Virus record (IMG/VR): IMGVR_UViG_3300031707_001866
Span: 1-64,000 of that record
Strand: one strand, 5' to 3'
Origin: a virus
Length of the DNA stretch: 64,000 nt
This document shows positions 50,800-57,759 of this stretch, in pieces (position 1 is the stretch's first letter; each line of letters opens with the position of its first letter). The notes beneath the pieces were generated by a model that was not told the DNA's origin, searched no databases, and saw only the letters and a program-made list of their open reading frames with translations. Made by a program: the position numbers and the translations under genes.

Positions 50800-51471
50800 T
50801 TATTTCCACGCTTTTATTCTGTATTTTTTCTGACTGACTAGCTTACTAAAAGCAGACTGTTTAATCTTCCTATACTCAGCCATAGCAGACTGTTCAATCT
50901 TCTCATACTCAGCTATAGCAGACTGTTCAATCTTCTCATACTCAGCCCAAGCAGGCTGTTCAATCTTCCTATACCCAGCCATAGCAGGCTGTTCAATCTT
51001 CCTACACTCAGCCATAGCAGGCTGTTCAATCTTCTCATACTCAGCCCAAGCAGACTGTTCAATCTTCTCATACTCAGCCCGAGCAGACTGTTTAATCTTC
51101 CTATACTCAGCCCAAGCAGACTGTTCAATCTTCCTATACTCAGCCATAGCAGGCTGTTTAATCTTCTCATACTCAGCCCGCCCCTTAATGGTTAATACCT
51201 CTAAGCAAATACCTATTCTTGACAATACTCCCGTCTTAATTCCCTCAACTATTTCAGCAGGAAAATTAGCGGGCGAGGAAAAATTCACACACTCTTTATT
51301 CGCACCCTTGTTTTTTAACTCTGGGTAGTAACTTCTGATAGCCCCGTGCCCGCACAAGTCATCAATAACTTCTGGGCGTAAAAGTAGCTCGCCCTCTTTT
51401 GTACCTAAATCTTTATTTTGTAGAAAGTAAATCTCATCGTTATACTCAACCCAGCTAACAAATTCGCACAT
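50800..51471 (-). CDS. Protein with ten 11-residue coiled-coil repeats (223 aa)
   Basis: The N-terminal 97 residues are globular (ELLLRPEVIDDLCGHGAI). Then ten copies of an 11-residue unit, consensus AEY(E/R)KIEQ(S/P)A(W/M), form an uninterrupted hendecad helix, followed by a basic tail VSQKKYRIKAWK. Such repeats give right-handed coiled coils. The copy number probably varies between relatives by slippage. Role unknown; a structural spacer or decoy is possible. A 23-residue peptide about 0.6 kb upstream of this gene repeats its tail. Confidence 0.75.
   Translation of the reverse strand: MCEFVSWVEYNDEIYFLQNKDLGTKEGELLLRPEVIDDLCGHGAIRSYYPELKNKGANKECVNFSSPANFPAEIVEGIKTGVLSRIGICLEVLTIKGRAEYEKIKQPAMAEYRKIEQSAWAEYRKIKQSARAEYEKIEQSAWAEYEKIEQPAMAECRKIEQPAMAGYRKIEQPAWAEYEKIEQSAIAEYEKIEQSAMAEYRKIKQSAFSKLVSQKKYRIKAWK
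50848..51177 (-). repeat. Tandem array of ten 33-bp units
   Basis: Ten in-frame copies of a 33-base unit encode the 11-residue repeats; units differ by a few substitutions at fixed positions. No spacers, so it is not a CRISPR array. Confidence 0.9.
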
Positions 51472-51473
51472 CT

Positions 51474-51791
51474 TTAATCACCCCACATATCAGAATTTTT
51501 GTTATCGCAAACCACACAGATATACTCACCATAAGGATAAGGGTGTCCGTTAGCAACTCGTGTTTTATAATCATCTAACACCGGAACACGATTGACAAAC
51601 CTTCCAGAGCCGAGCCGGACTGACTTACCACACTCCACGCAGGTATCTTTTAGTCTGGGGCAACGCTTAGGTGTTTTTGTGTATATACAACCACCACACT
51701 TGACCCCCTCGTGTTCTTGCTCAACCTCAACCACCGAGCCACATATTACACAGGTAAAGGACACCGTTACTTTTTCTTTTTTTCTCGTCAT
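51474..51791 (-). CDS. Double zinc-ribbon protein, copy 2 (105 aa)
   Basis: The N-terminal ribbon (CVICGS...CGGC) is the same as in copy 1, followed by more cysteine pairs (CVECGKS near 52, CVVC near 93). The extra half is probably ancestral and copy 1 a truncated duplicate, or the two recombined. Unknown role. Confidence 0.65.
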   Translation of the reverse strand: MTRKKEKVTVSFTCVICGSVVEVEQEHEGVKCGGCIYTKTPKRCPRLKDTCVECGKSVRLGSGRFVNRVPVLDDYKTRVANGHPYPYGEYICVVCDNKNSDMWGD

Positions 51792-51803
51792 ATAGCCCCC
51801 AAT

Positions 51804-52013
51804 CTATTTTTGGTCAAGTATACGTATCGCCCAAGATAAATAAGTAGTCATTAAATCGCTAACCTCTCCTGCCATATCTGATGTAGCCAATATTTTCTTT
51901 AGTTCATTAAATTGTTTTGAAGTAAACTCCCTGTCTGAAAATTCCTCAAAATGTTTTTTCTCATACCAATTAGGAATATAAACCCCTTTTTCTTTTCGGT
52001 AATCTTTACCCAT
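51804..52013 (-). CDS. Small protein of unknown function (69 aa)
   Basis: GGAGGTGAAA before ATG. Charged start, helical end (MAGEVSDLMTTYLSWAIRIL). Unknown. Confidence 0.55.
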   Translation of the reverse strand: MGKDYRKEKGVYIPNWYEKKHFEEFSDREFTSKQFNELKKILATSDMAGEVSDLMTTYLSWAIRILDQK

Positions 52014-52014
52014 T

Positions 52015-52086
52015 TTATTTCACCTCCTTTATTCTGTATTTTTTCTGGCTAACTATTTTAGCGTATTTACACATTTGTTTTTTCAT
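52015..52086 (-). CDS. 23-residue peptide resembling the tail of the repeat protein
   Basis: Encodes AKIVSQKKYRIKEVK, nearly the same as the last residues of the hendecad protein (KLVSQKKYRIKAWK). Its stop precedes the next gene and contains that gene's ribosome site. Likely a leftover of a duplicated gene, possibly still translated for coupling. Confidence 0.45.
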   Translation of the reverse strand: MKKQMCKYAKIVSQKKYRIKEVK

Positions 52087-52229
52087 CTATATCCACCACC
52101 TTTTCCAGACACAACCCATTCTAACGCTTCTACCCACCCCTGATATATTAGACTGTCCTGTTCTTCACAGTCTTTCACACCTTTTTGACAATACTCTATC
52201 TCTTTTAATATTTTTGCTTTTGATTTCAT
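52083..52229 (-). CDS. Small protein of unknown function (48 aa)
   Basis: GGCGGTGAGG before ATG; overlaps both neighbours by four bases. Helical (ILKEIEYCQKGVKDCEEQD), with WVEALEWVV. Unknown. Confidence 0.55.
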   Translation of the reverse strand: MKSKAKILKEIEYCQKGVKDCEEQDSLIYQGWVEALEWVVSGKGGGYR

Positions 52230-52471
52230 TTCCTCACCGCCTTTTCAAACATTTTATCTGGGTAAAAGCAGTCATCAAACCTTTCTGTCCGTTTTTCTTC
52301 TAGGTCTTTTAGTATTATTGTTGCTTTATACCCTTTGGCGTTATCTCTTTCAGTATCTCTGGCCGGTCTTAAATTTTTTACACTCACATCTCGGCCACAT
52401 AAATGTTGGAAACCGTTGCTATAATACTCGTATTCCCAGATTATGTCTGTTATTTCTTTTTTGTTTTTCAT
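52226..52471 (-). CDS. Small protein of unknown function (81 aa)
   Basis: First gene after the promoter at 52.5 kb, with AGGAAGGAAG upstream. Acidic/basic mixture, CGRDVSVKNLRPARD. Unknown. Confidence 0.55.
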   Translation of the reverse strand: MKNKKEITDIIWEYEYYSNGFQHLCGRDVSVKNLRPARDTERDNAKGYKATIILKDLEEKRTERFDDCFYPDKMFEKAVRK

Positions 52472-52496
52472 TTGTTCTCACTTCCTTCCTGTTATG

Positions 52497-52526
52497 AGTA
52501 TAGCACTTTTCAGTATGATTTGTCAA
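52497..52526 (-). promoter_or_regulatory. Leftward promoter with TATAACAG-type element
   Basis: On the minus strand TTGACA, 18 bases, TATACT, directly followed by CATAACAG (52489-52496) and a purine-rich ribosome site. It would start the longest leftward operon (52.5 to 48.0 kb), including the RuvB-like gene. Confidence 0.8.
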
Positions 52527-52534
52527 GGGGTCTG

Positions 52535-52726
52535 TTATAAATCAAACTTGCTGGTAAGAATCTCCTCGACAGACGGCTGGTTATCTTCGCCGAGATACTC
52601 CTCAATTTGTTTTAGAGCATAAATAATTGCTGTCGTTGACATCGGCTCGTTTCTGTTAATAAAATCCCGCAATTCTCTTGCTATATTATTTTTTGATAAG
52701 ATAGCCTCAAACTTTTTGCTTGCCAT
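52535..52726 (-). CDS. Small protein of unknown function (63 aa)
   Basis: Helical, acidic (NNIARELRDFINRNEPMS...ALKQIEEYL). Overlaps the upstream gene by 20 bases. A CTGTTATA element overlaps its 3' end. Unknown. Confidence 0.55.
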   Translation of the reverse strand: MASKKFEAILSKNNIARELRDFINRNEPMSTTAIIYALKQIEEYLGEDNQPSVEEILTSKFDL

Positions 52727-52904
52727 TTTGTTTTACTCCTCTCCCTGTTATCTCTTTTACAAAACACCGTTCAAACCGGCCAATAATGAGTCCGCCTTGT
52801 GAAAGTGTTAAGAGGTTGCCTTCCACGTGTTCAATGACAACCGGACTGCCTTGTTTAGTGGTAAATCCCTGTCCTAAAAATATCCCTGTTCTTTTGTTCA
52901 TCAT
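52707..52904 (-). CDS. Small beta-rich protein (65 aa)
   Basis: Start ATG (or the adjacent second ATG) after TATAACAGGGTGA, so the conserved octamer touches the ribosome site. FLGQGFTTKQGSPVVIEHVEGN suggests a small barrel. Unknown. Confidence 0.55.
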   Translation of the reverse strand: MMNKRTGIFLGQGFTTKQGSPVVIEHVEGNLLTLSQGGLIIGRFERCFVKEITGRGVKQNGKQKV

Positions 52905-52913
52905 ATCACCCTG

Positions 52914-53123
52914 TTATAGAATTTTTTTCCAACTGCCTGCTTTGATGAGAGTCCTAAGAGTGGAACGGGCAAAACCCTGATAATCAGTTCCAGCCGAGTC
53001 CGTAAAATATAGGCTGTTGCCTATTATCTCTCGTATGGCCACCCTACCCACCATATTTGACTTGCCCTGCGTGTCTATAACGTCCCCGACCTTAAACTCA
53101 TCTTTTGCTTTTATCCTTGTCAT
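52914..53123 (-). CDS. Small beta-rich protein (69 aa)
   Basis: Basic SH3-like pattern (DEFKVGDVIDTQGKSNMVGR) similar in layout to the next small protein; the two may be related. Overlaps the upstream stop by four bases. Unknown. Confidence 0.55.
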   Translation of the reverse strand: MTRIKAKDEFKVGDVIDTQGKSNMVGRVAIREIIGNSLYFTDSAGTDYQGFARSTLRTLIKAGSWKKIL

Positions 53124-53278
53124 TTGTTCACCCCGTAGTCATCTATTGCTTCAATGACTGCTTCTTTGCCATATATCTTTATCAACATTTGGATATTACA
53201 GTCCCCGTCATTATAACATATTTGACAAGCACCTTGACATCTTTTATATCTGTCAACCTGATATTTTTTAAGTTTCAT
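53120..53278 (-). CDS. Cysteine-containing micro-protein (52 aa)
   Basis: GTGAGGTAAAG before ATG. Four cysteines in CQGACQICYNDGDC suggest a metal knuckle. Unknown. Confidence 0.55.
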   Translation of the reverse strand: MKLKKYQVDRYKRCQGACQICYNDGDCNIQMLIKIYGKEAVIEAIDDYGVNK

Positions 53279-53282
53279 TGCT

Positions 53283-53729
53283 TTACCTCACTTTTTTGTA
53301 GAGAGCCTCACCATTTGAAAAACAGGCTATCCGTTTGACTTCCGTATATCCGTATTCTTTTTTAATTTTGTTTATAATCCTGTTGGCCAGTTTTGTTTCC
53401 TTAGCCAGTTTTGTTTCAACTAACTTTTTCAAAACATCTTCCGGTATGCTTTTGTCGTGTTTATAATAATAGTTATCTTCAACTTCTAGACAAGCTTTAT
53501 ATTCATTTTGTATAAAGTCTATACAACTGCCCGCATAATATCCGGCTGTTAAAACTATCTGAGTAAAGCCCAACTTTTCCGTTCCCTCAAACTCAATTAC
53601 TGATGACGGGTAGCGTCTGTTTTCGTCAAATGCCCGTTCCTTACTTAATTTAGGAACGTTTCCGCTTTCGTAATCATCATCTGTTACAACAACACACCTG
53701 TTAACGTAGCAAAAGTTATTCGTTGACAT
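53283..53729 (-). CDS. Unknown protein (148 aa)
   Basis: ATG after GGAGAAAG; an earlier in-frame start lies within the upstream gene. Mixed alpha/beta (VVVTDDDYESGNVP; LGFTQIVLTAGYYAGSC). No family recognised. Confidence 0.55.
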   Translation of the reverse strand: MSTNNFCYVNRCVVVTDDDYESGNVPKLSKERAFDENRRYPSSVIEFEGTEKLGFTQIVLTAGYYAGSCIDFIQNEYKACLEVEDNYYYKHDKSIPEDVLKKLVETKLAKETKLANRIINKIKKEYGYTEVKRIACFSNGEALYKKVR

Positions 53730-53943
53730 TGTACTTTCTCCTTTCAACTGTAAACAAATGCTTTTGTAAAATTATTTTTCCGTTAGCCCTATCTGTTATG
53801 TAAATGTTATCAACCAATGAGCCAAACATTGTTTCGACGTCCTTGTCAATCGCTGTCCTTAGTCCCAAATGTTCAAGTTCTTTTATGCCCTTCTTAATTT
53901 TGTTTACGCCTCGCCTTAGCTTCTTATCATAGTCTGTTAACAT
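53716..53943 (-). CDS. Small protein of unknown function (75 aa)
   Basis: Basic helix (KKLRRGVNKIKKGIKELEHLG) then strands. Overlaps the next gene by 14 bases. Unknown. Confidence 0.55.
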   Translation of the reverse strand: MLTDYDKKLRRGVNKIKKGIKELEHLGLRTAIDKDVETMFGSLVDNIYITDRANGKIILQKHLFTVERRKYNVNE

Positions 53944-53944
53944 T

Positions 53945-54109
53945 TTAAGCCCCCTCTAAAATTCTTTTGACCGTTTCGTATAGTCTAAGAGCTGATTTCG
54001 TTCCCCACGTTGTTTTATATAGTATTTCAGTATGCCAATTATCAACTTCTTCTAAGTCTAAAATATCTGCTAGTCGTTCGCCCCTAAAAATTTTTTCCTC
54101 GTTAGTCAT
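53945..54109 (-). CDS. Small helical protein (54 aa)
   Basis: First gene after the promoter at 54.1 kb; GGGGGAAC before ATG. LADILDLEEVDNWHTEILY. Unknown. Confidence 0.55.
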   Translation of the reverse strand: MTNEEKIFRGERLADILDLEEVDNWHTEILYKTTWGTKSALRLYETVKRILEGA

Positions 54110-54135
54110 TTTGTTCCCCCTTCCCTTCTGTTATA

Positions 54136-54165
54136 AGTATAGCACTTCTAAACTAAGCCTGTCAA
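54136..54165 (-). promoter_or_regulatory. Leftward promoter with TATAACAG element
   Basis: TTGACA, 18 bases, TATACT on the minus strand, directly followed by TATAACAG (54128-54135) and AAGGGAAGG. Confidence 0.8.
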
Positions 54166-54169
54166 GTGT

Positions 54170-54415
54170 TTAGCTAAAAGTTTTAATTACTTTCAAAAAC
54201 TTTTCTTTTTCCTCGCCCTTAAAACGTTCGCCAATGAGCTTTTCAAGTATGCCTTCAAATTCGTAGCACTCCCACGTTCTATTAAGGTAGCAAATTTTAG
54301 TCCGGCAAACCTCAAACCCGTTAGAGTGTAAAACTGCCACGTGCCGGAAACCGCTTCGGGTAGCCTCACTGTTACAAACCACGTTAAAACGTCCATCTAA
54401 GTTAAAAATTCTCAT
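54170..54415 (-). CDS. Small protein of unknown function (81 aa)
   Basis: Arg/Cys-containing beta-rich start (DGRFNVVCNSEATRSGFRHV), lysine-rich helical end. Same orientation and spacing as neighbours. Unknown. Confidence 0.55.
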   Translation of the reverse strand: MRIFNLDGRFNVVCNSEATRSGFRHVAVLHSNGFEVCRTKICYLNRTWECYEFEGILEKLIGERFKGEEKEKFLKVIKTFS

Positions 54416-54433
54416 TTTGTTTTCCCCTTTCCT

Positions 54434-54637
54434 TTAATACGCGTTGATATTATGAGTGTAAAACATTACTAAGCCAGTAGCAAACCACTCAAAATCGTTG
54501 ACTCCAAAATAGTAGTTTTTTCCAATTGCCCCGTTTTCGTTTTTTCTTTTGATGATATACAACTGAGCTTTAAGTTTTGCCTGCGGGGTTAACTCGTCAT
54601 AACCATAGACTACAACCCCATTTTTTAATATTCGCAT
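54434..54637 (-). CDS. Small protein of unknown function (67 aa)
   Basis: First gene after the promoter at 54.67 kb, GAAGGAG before ATG. VVYGYDELTPQAKLKAQLYI resembles the start of phage antirestriction-like small proteins, but this is weak. Confidence 0.55.
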   Translation of the reverse strand: MRILKNGVVVYGYDELTPQAKLKAQLYIIKRKNENGAIGKNYYFGVNDFEWFATGLVMFYTHNINAY

Positions 54638-54657
54638 TTTTTACTCCTTCAATAATG

Positions 54658-54687
54658 ATTATACATCTTTACTGCCTAAACTGTCAA
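54658..54687 (-). promoter_or_regulatory. Leftward promoter (without octamer)
   Basis: TTGACA, 18 bases, TATAAT on the minus strand. Lies inside the 3' end of the upstream gene. Followed by CATTATTGAAGGAG rather than TATAACAG. Confidence 0.75.
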
Positions 54688-54814
54688 GCCCTGCCACAAA
54701 ACAACGGTAGAATTCATCTGTCCTATTTTGGTACTCATTATGGTATACTTTGAACAGATATTCATTGAAGTCTGTTATGTAGTGTACTTTTTCCCGTTGT
54801 CTTTGTGTTAACAT
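54659..54814 (-). CDS. Small protein of unknown function (51 aa)
   Basis: CAGGTGATTT before ATG. Helical, aromatic (YITDFNEYLFKVYHNEYQNR). Its last codons hold the promoter for the next gene. Unknown. Confidence 0.5.
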   Translation of the reverse strand: MLTQRQREKVHYITDFNEYLFKVYHNEYQNRTDEFYRCFVAGLDSLGSKDV

Positions 54815-54837
54815 AAATCACCTGCTGTAAATTTTGT

Positions 54838-55017
54838 TTACTTATCATAAACTACCTTAAAAAACTTTTCTTTATTAAACCCAGCGTTTTCTTCTGCTAA
54901 GCTGTCAACTAAAATGCTAAAGGCAAGGTATACACCGCCTTTAACTGTCGCATTTGTAGAGCAAACGTCCGCTTGACGTAATGCTTTTGCGATTAATTCA
55001 TAGTCTTTACGTGTCAT
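54838..55017 (-). CDS. Small helical protein (59 aa)
   Basis: ATG after GGGGGTGG; a GTG three codons earlier is possible. YELIAKALRQADVCSTNATV and a second helix; resembles small phage proteins with a KxY.LIA.AL pattern. The leader has TATAACAG at 55034-55041. Unknown. Confidence 0.6.
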   Translation of the reverse strand: MTRKDYELIAKALRQADVCSTNATVKGGVYLAFSILVDSLAEENAGFNKEKFFKVVYDK

Positions 55018-55060
55018 TTTTACCACCCCCAGACTGTTATAAAATAGGCTGTGTTAAGCC

Positions 55061-55384
55061 TCAACCCTTGTATTTATATTGAGCTACGTATACTTGAAAC
55101 TGTCCGGCACTTATAATGGCATAACCATAGCCAAGTTCAACCTGTCTGACAAACTGAGCAAACGTCAAGGCCAGTTCACCGACTGAGCCAAACCCAGAGG
55201 AATCAACAAAATATTGCTTGCTTGTTTTTTCCCAGTTTTTCGGTGTGTAACTGCCTAAATTCGGGATTTTGTTCAAGTTAGTCTTGTCTGCTTCCGTTTC
55301 AATGAACAACGGAATTTTTCCGGCCTGCCTGCTTCTTCTTGCTTCTGCCCGTTCCATCTTTTCAATAGTAGCCAAATCGTACAT
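55061..55384 (-). CDS. Unknown small protein (107 aa)
   Basis: Basic helix at the start (KMERAEARRSRQAG), then SYTPKNWEKTSKQYFVDSSGFG and a C-terminal ELGYGYAIISAGQFQVYV that looks like a compact domain. No family recognised. Confidence 0.55.
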   Translation of the reverse strand: MYDLATIEKMERAEARRSRQAGKIPLFIETEADKTNLNKIPNLGSYTPKNWEKTSKQYFVDSSGFGSVGELALTFAQFVRQVELGYGYAIISAGQFQVYVAQYKYKG

Positions 55385-55416
55385 TTTATAGCCCCCTTGT
55401 TAAAATTTTGCTTCTG

Positions 55417-55599
55417 TTAAGATGTTTTGATTAAAAATTCAATCATCAACCTGTTAAGTAAAAACGTTTTTACCGTTTCCGGCAAGGCCAATGTTTTAAT
55501 GTACGCCTCTGTTAAGTCATAAGCCCTTGAAACCGTTTTCCCTGTCTTTACGTGTCCGGTAAACTCACCAGTTATAATCTTAACCATTTTAGCCATCAT
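55417..55599 (-). CDS. Small protein of unknown function (60 aa)
   Basis: Basic, strand then helix (VKIITGEFTGHVKTGKTV). Unknown. Confidence 0.5.
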   Translation of the reverse strand: MMAKMVKIITGEFTGHVKTGKTVSRAYDLTEAYIKTLALPETVKTFLLNRLMIEFLIKTS

Positions 55600-55630
55600 T
55601 TTTAGTCCCTCGCTTTTATTTTAGAATCGT

Positions 55631-55828
55631 TTATGCTATTTTTCCGTCCCTTGTTATATATCCGGCCTCAATTAAACCCTGAGCAGTCCGGCCATAGCAA
55701 CCTTGTAAACTCCAAACCAGCCCAGTCTTTATCAACTCAGCGAATAACTCCAAAACTCCGGTTTCGTCAAGCTCGCCCTGTTCATAGCTTATTATAGCAC
55801 CAGTTACATCAAATTTATTTTTTTCCAC
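55631..55828 (-). CDS. Widespread phage small protein (DUF7417-like, 65 aa)
   Basis: AIISYEQGELDETGVLELF followed by TGLVWSLQGCYGRTAQGLIE is a pattern I recognise from many unrelated phages (early-region hypothetical proteins). First gene after the promoter at 55.9 kb. Function unknown. Confidence 0.7.
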   Translation of the reverse strand: MEKNKFDVTGAIISYEQGELDETGVLELFAELIKTGLVWSLQGCYGRTAQGLIEAGYITRDGKIA

Positions 55829-55871
55829 TTTGTTCTCACTTCCTTCCTGTTATAGTTTCACTTCTGTTATA

Positions 55872-55900
55872 AGTATACAACTGTTATATAGTTTCGTCAA
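55872..55900 (-). promoter_or_regulatory. Leftward promoter with two downstream TATAACAG copies
   Basis: TTGACG, 17 bases, TATACT on the minus strand; TATAACAG follows at 55864-55871 and 55847-55854, and a third copy of the octamer (55881-55888) lies inside the spacer. Confidence 0.8.
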
Positions 55901-56249
55901 GTAATATTCTCTTATGATATTTTATATCATTAAACAAGCAAATGAAACCGTAACCTGTAACAACCCCATCAAACCGCTTTTTAATAAGTTTAAGCCCATC
56001 AACAAGGCCAAATTTTAATAAGTACCGCTTAGAATCCACTTTTAGGCTATACAATTTTAAGCCCTTGCCGTTTACGGTGTAAAGGTACTTAGCACCGCTT
56101 AAAACCGCTTCCGGCTTTTTATCCTTGTAAAAATATAATCTTTTAAGGCCACACGTCAAAACATCATTTTTAGAATAACCGTTCCGGCCAAAAAATTTAA
56201 CCCTTAGCACGTTTTTAATGTTTTCATTTGAAAAATGATATAATCTCAT
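55884..56249 (-). CDS. Unknown basic protein (121 aa)
   Basis: RLYHFSNENIKNVLRVKFFG at the start recalls ADP-ribosyltransferase- or RES-like small domains, but evidence is weak. Lysine-rich. The 3' end overlaps the promoter of the next operon. Unknown. Confidence 0.5.
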   Translation of the reverse strand: MRLYHFSNENIKNVLRVKFFGRNGYSKNDVLTCGLKRLYFYKDKKPEAVLSGAKYLYTVNGKGLKLYSLKVDSKRYLLKFGLVDGLKLIKKRFDGVVTGYGFICLFNDIKYHKRILLDETI

Positions 56250-56260
56250 AAAATCACCGC

Positions 56261-56650
56261 CTAAGCCCTATTATATAAACTAGCTTTTAATGTGTTGTGT
56301 TTATCGTACGAGCTGTTAAAATATAGGGTAATAATCTTTTTACTGCTGTTTATAACTAGAATCAAATCTTCTTGACTATTATAGTTTAATCTAAAACAAG
56401 CTTTTAACACGTTTCCGGCCTCGATATAAACTTCGAAAACGTCTTTCGGCCTTAGCGCTTGACTTTTTAGCCACGTCAAAACGTTTTCAACATCTTTTAA
56501 GCCCCTAGTCTTTATCCGGTCAATACAATGACTCGCAAAACTATAATCTAAGCTCTTAAACGTGTCACACAAGATTAAAAGCTTTTCTTGTGTGTCTTCC
56601 GGCCAAAAAACTTCTTTATGATATCTATACACTTTTAACCCCTTAAACAA
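56261..56650 (-). CDS. Unknown protein (129 aa)
   Basis: Mixed alpha/beta; HCIDRIKTRGLKDVENVLTW and VYIEAGNVLKACFRLNYN resemble toxin-like RelE/BrnT folds in outline. Overlaps the upstream gene by eight bases. Unknown. Confidence 0.5.
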   Translation of the reverse strand: MFKGLKVYRYHKEVFWPEDTQEKLLILCDTFKSLDYSFASHCIDRIKTRGLKDVENVLTWLKSQALRPKDVFEVYIEAGNVLKACFRLNYNSQEDLILVINSSKKIITLYFNSSYDKHNTLKASLYNRA

Positions 56651-56909
56651 GTTTTACGTCTATAGTTTGTGAAATAATTAAAACTGCTTGTTGATTATTT
56701 ATAGCTTTTATTTCATTAGCCACTAGACTTATTTTTTCTTTATTAGAAGTTAACTCTCTAAGAATTACTTCTATAATTAAACTTTTTTCTTCTGTACCTT
56801 GCCAAACCCCTAGACTGTCAATCAATGTGTAGTTTTCAAAATGATTATTTAGAATACTTTTAATTTTATCAATGTTTATGTTTTCTGTATATATTCTATA
56901 AAGTTTCAT
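56643..56909 (-). CDS. Unknown small protein (88 aa)
   Basis: KLYRIYTENINIDKIKSILNNHFENYTL followed by a strand-rich end; GGGGTGAAAA before ATG. The pattern recalls small phage proteins of about 85 residues that begin alike. Unknown. Confidence 0.55.
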   Translation of the reverse strand: MKLYRIYTENINIDKIKSILNNHFENYTLIDSLGVWQGTEEKSLIIEVILRELTSNKEKISLVANEIKAINNQQAVLIISQTIDVKLV

Positions 56910-56933
56910 TTTTCACCCCTTAAAAAGTTTATT

Positions 56934-57053
56934 TTATACACCTATTAAAAATCTAACCCGCCATAAGTTTACAATTACTGCTTTTCTTTTTTTATAGTTA
57001 CACAGTACAACCCATAAGCCTAGATTTATGTGATTTTTTGTTAATCTTAACAT
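56934..57053 (-). CDS. Small basic protein (39 aa)
   Basis: GGCGGTGATT before ATG. Hydrophobic and basic (NLGLWVVLCNYKKRKAVIV). Unknown. Confidence 0.45.
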   Translation of the reverse strand: MLRLTKNHINLGLWVVLCNYKKRKAVIVNLWRVRFLIGV

Positions 57054-57058
57054 TTTAA

Positions 57059-57205
57059 TCACCGCCCAATCTCTTGTAAAATAGCGTTTTGACTTTTTGT
57101 GTTTAAGTCTAAAACCGCCTTAAAACTCGAAACCGTAAGCCACCCGACCCCGACCCCGATTATTATTACTAGTACCGCTAAAACTATTCTAAGTCTGTAA
57201 CCCAT
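57059..57205 (-). CDS. Small membrane protein (48 aa)
   Basis: GAGGGGTTAA before ATG. One N-terminal membrane helix (VLAVLVIIIGVGVGWL), then a short helical tail. Its end contains the next ribosome site. Unknown. Confidence 0.55.
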   Translation of the reverse strand: MGYRLRIVLAVLVIIIGVGVGWLTVSSFKAVLDLNTKSQNAILQEIGR

Positions 57206-57207
57206 TT

Positions 57208-57363
57208 TTAACCCCTCTCTTTTTTATATAGTAGTGTGGCCGAATCTAAACCGCTAGACGTATCAACTAAGGTATACCCTAAGTTTTCAAGCCTTGCTTT
57301 TTCTTTTTCTGCTCTTGCTATACCCTCTAAGCTTCTAAGATTCACATTGATTATTTTTGTCAT
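57208..57363 (-). CDS. Small protein of unknown function (51 aa)
   Basis: GAAGGAGGCG before ATG; first gene after the promoter at 57.4 kb. IINVNLRSLEGIARAEKEKA then ENLGYTLVDT. Unknown. Confidence 0.55.
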   Translation of the reverse strand: MTKIINVNLRSLEGIARAEKEKARLENLGYTLVDTSSGLDSATLLYKKERG

Positions 57364-57403
57364 TTTAATCGCCTCCTTCTGTTATAGATTTATGCCTGTT
57401 ATA

Positions 57404-57432
57404 AGTTTACACCTGCTATATTGATTTGTCAA
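57404..57432 (-). promoter_or_regulatory. Leftward promoter with two TATAACAG copies
   Basis: TTGACA, 17 bases, TAAACT on the minus strand, followed by TATAACAG at 57396-57403 and 57379-57386. The -10 is weak, so an activator binding the octamers is possible. Confidence 0.7.
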
Positions 57433-57435
57433 GGG

Positions 57436-57471
57436 TTATTTGTTTTCGGTGTAAACAGTATATTTTGTCAT
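57436..57471 (-). CDS. Possible 11-residue leader peptide
   Basis: ATG with a strong GGAGGTGAA site encodes MTKYTVYTENK and stops just before the next promoter. Could be a truncated gene or a leader; weak. Confidence 0.3.
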   Translation of the reverse strand: MTKYTVYTENK

Positions 57472-57490
57472 TATTTATTCACCTCCGCTC

Positions 57491-57640
57491 CTAATAATTG
57501 TTAATAAAAAATTTTTCTTGATTCTCTATTTGATACCATACCAGCTCATTGACTTTTATTACTTGAAAAAACTCATCAAGAGAATAAAAGCAAGCTTGAA
57601 TAATAATAGATGTGCTTCTATATTTATATTTTATTTTCAT
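57491..57640 (-). CDS. Small protein of unknown function (49 aa)
   Basis: AAGGAGGT nine bases before ATG; overlaps the upstream peptide by four bases. Aromatic (ACFYSLDEFFQVIKVNELVW). Unknown. Confidence 0.55.
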   Translation of the reverse strand: MKIKYKYRSTSIIIQACFYSLDEFFQVIKVNELVWYQIENQEKFFINNY

Positions 57641-57684
57641 TTGTTTTTTACCTCCTTATTTCTTTTAAGTGTCTTATACTTCAT
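57637..57684 (-). CDS. 15-residue lysine-rich leader peptide
   Basis: First start after the rightmost leftward promoter, preceded by AAGGAGATGG. Encodes a basic peptide whose end contains the next gene's ribosome site, consistent with translational coupling. Confidence 0.4.
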   Translation of the reverse strand: MKYKTLKRNKEVKNK

Positions 57685-57712
57685 TTTTACCATCTCCTTC
57701 CCTTTCAATATA

Positions 57713-57740
57713 ATTATACCACGTATTTCATACTTGTCAA
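57713..57740 (-). promoter_or_regulatory. Rightmost leftward promoter
   Basis: TTGACA, 16 bases, TATAAT on the minus strand. It opens the leftward region beside the origin; no TATAACAG follows. Confidence 0.8.
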
Positions 57741-57759
57741 GGGCTATTTTATCCGACTA

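Larger units (their letters stand above)
50681..51752. repeat. 67-bp perfect direct repeat (50681-50747 and 51686-51752)
   Basis: The two copies encode the same zinc-ribbon segment in two genes. Sequence similarity extends past the start codons into the leaders (both contain CCCCCAATCTATTTTT), so a whole gene start was duplicated recently. Confidence 0.9.

Noticed and set aside
50913-51170. 85-codon second frame inside the hendecad repeats
   Set aside because: It is the repeat read in another phase on the same strand; periodic DNA keeps several frames open.
50848-51177. Tandem array that might be taken for CRISPR
   Set aside because: Units are contiguous, 33 bases, in frame and encode protein repeats; there are no spacers.
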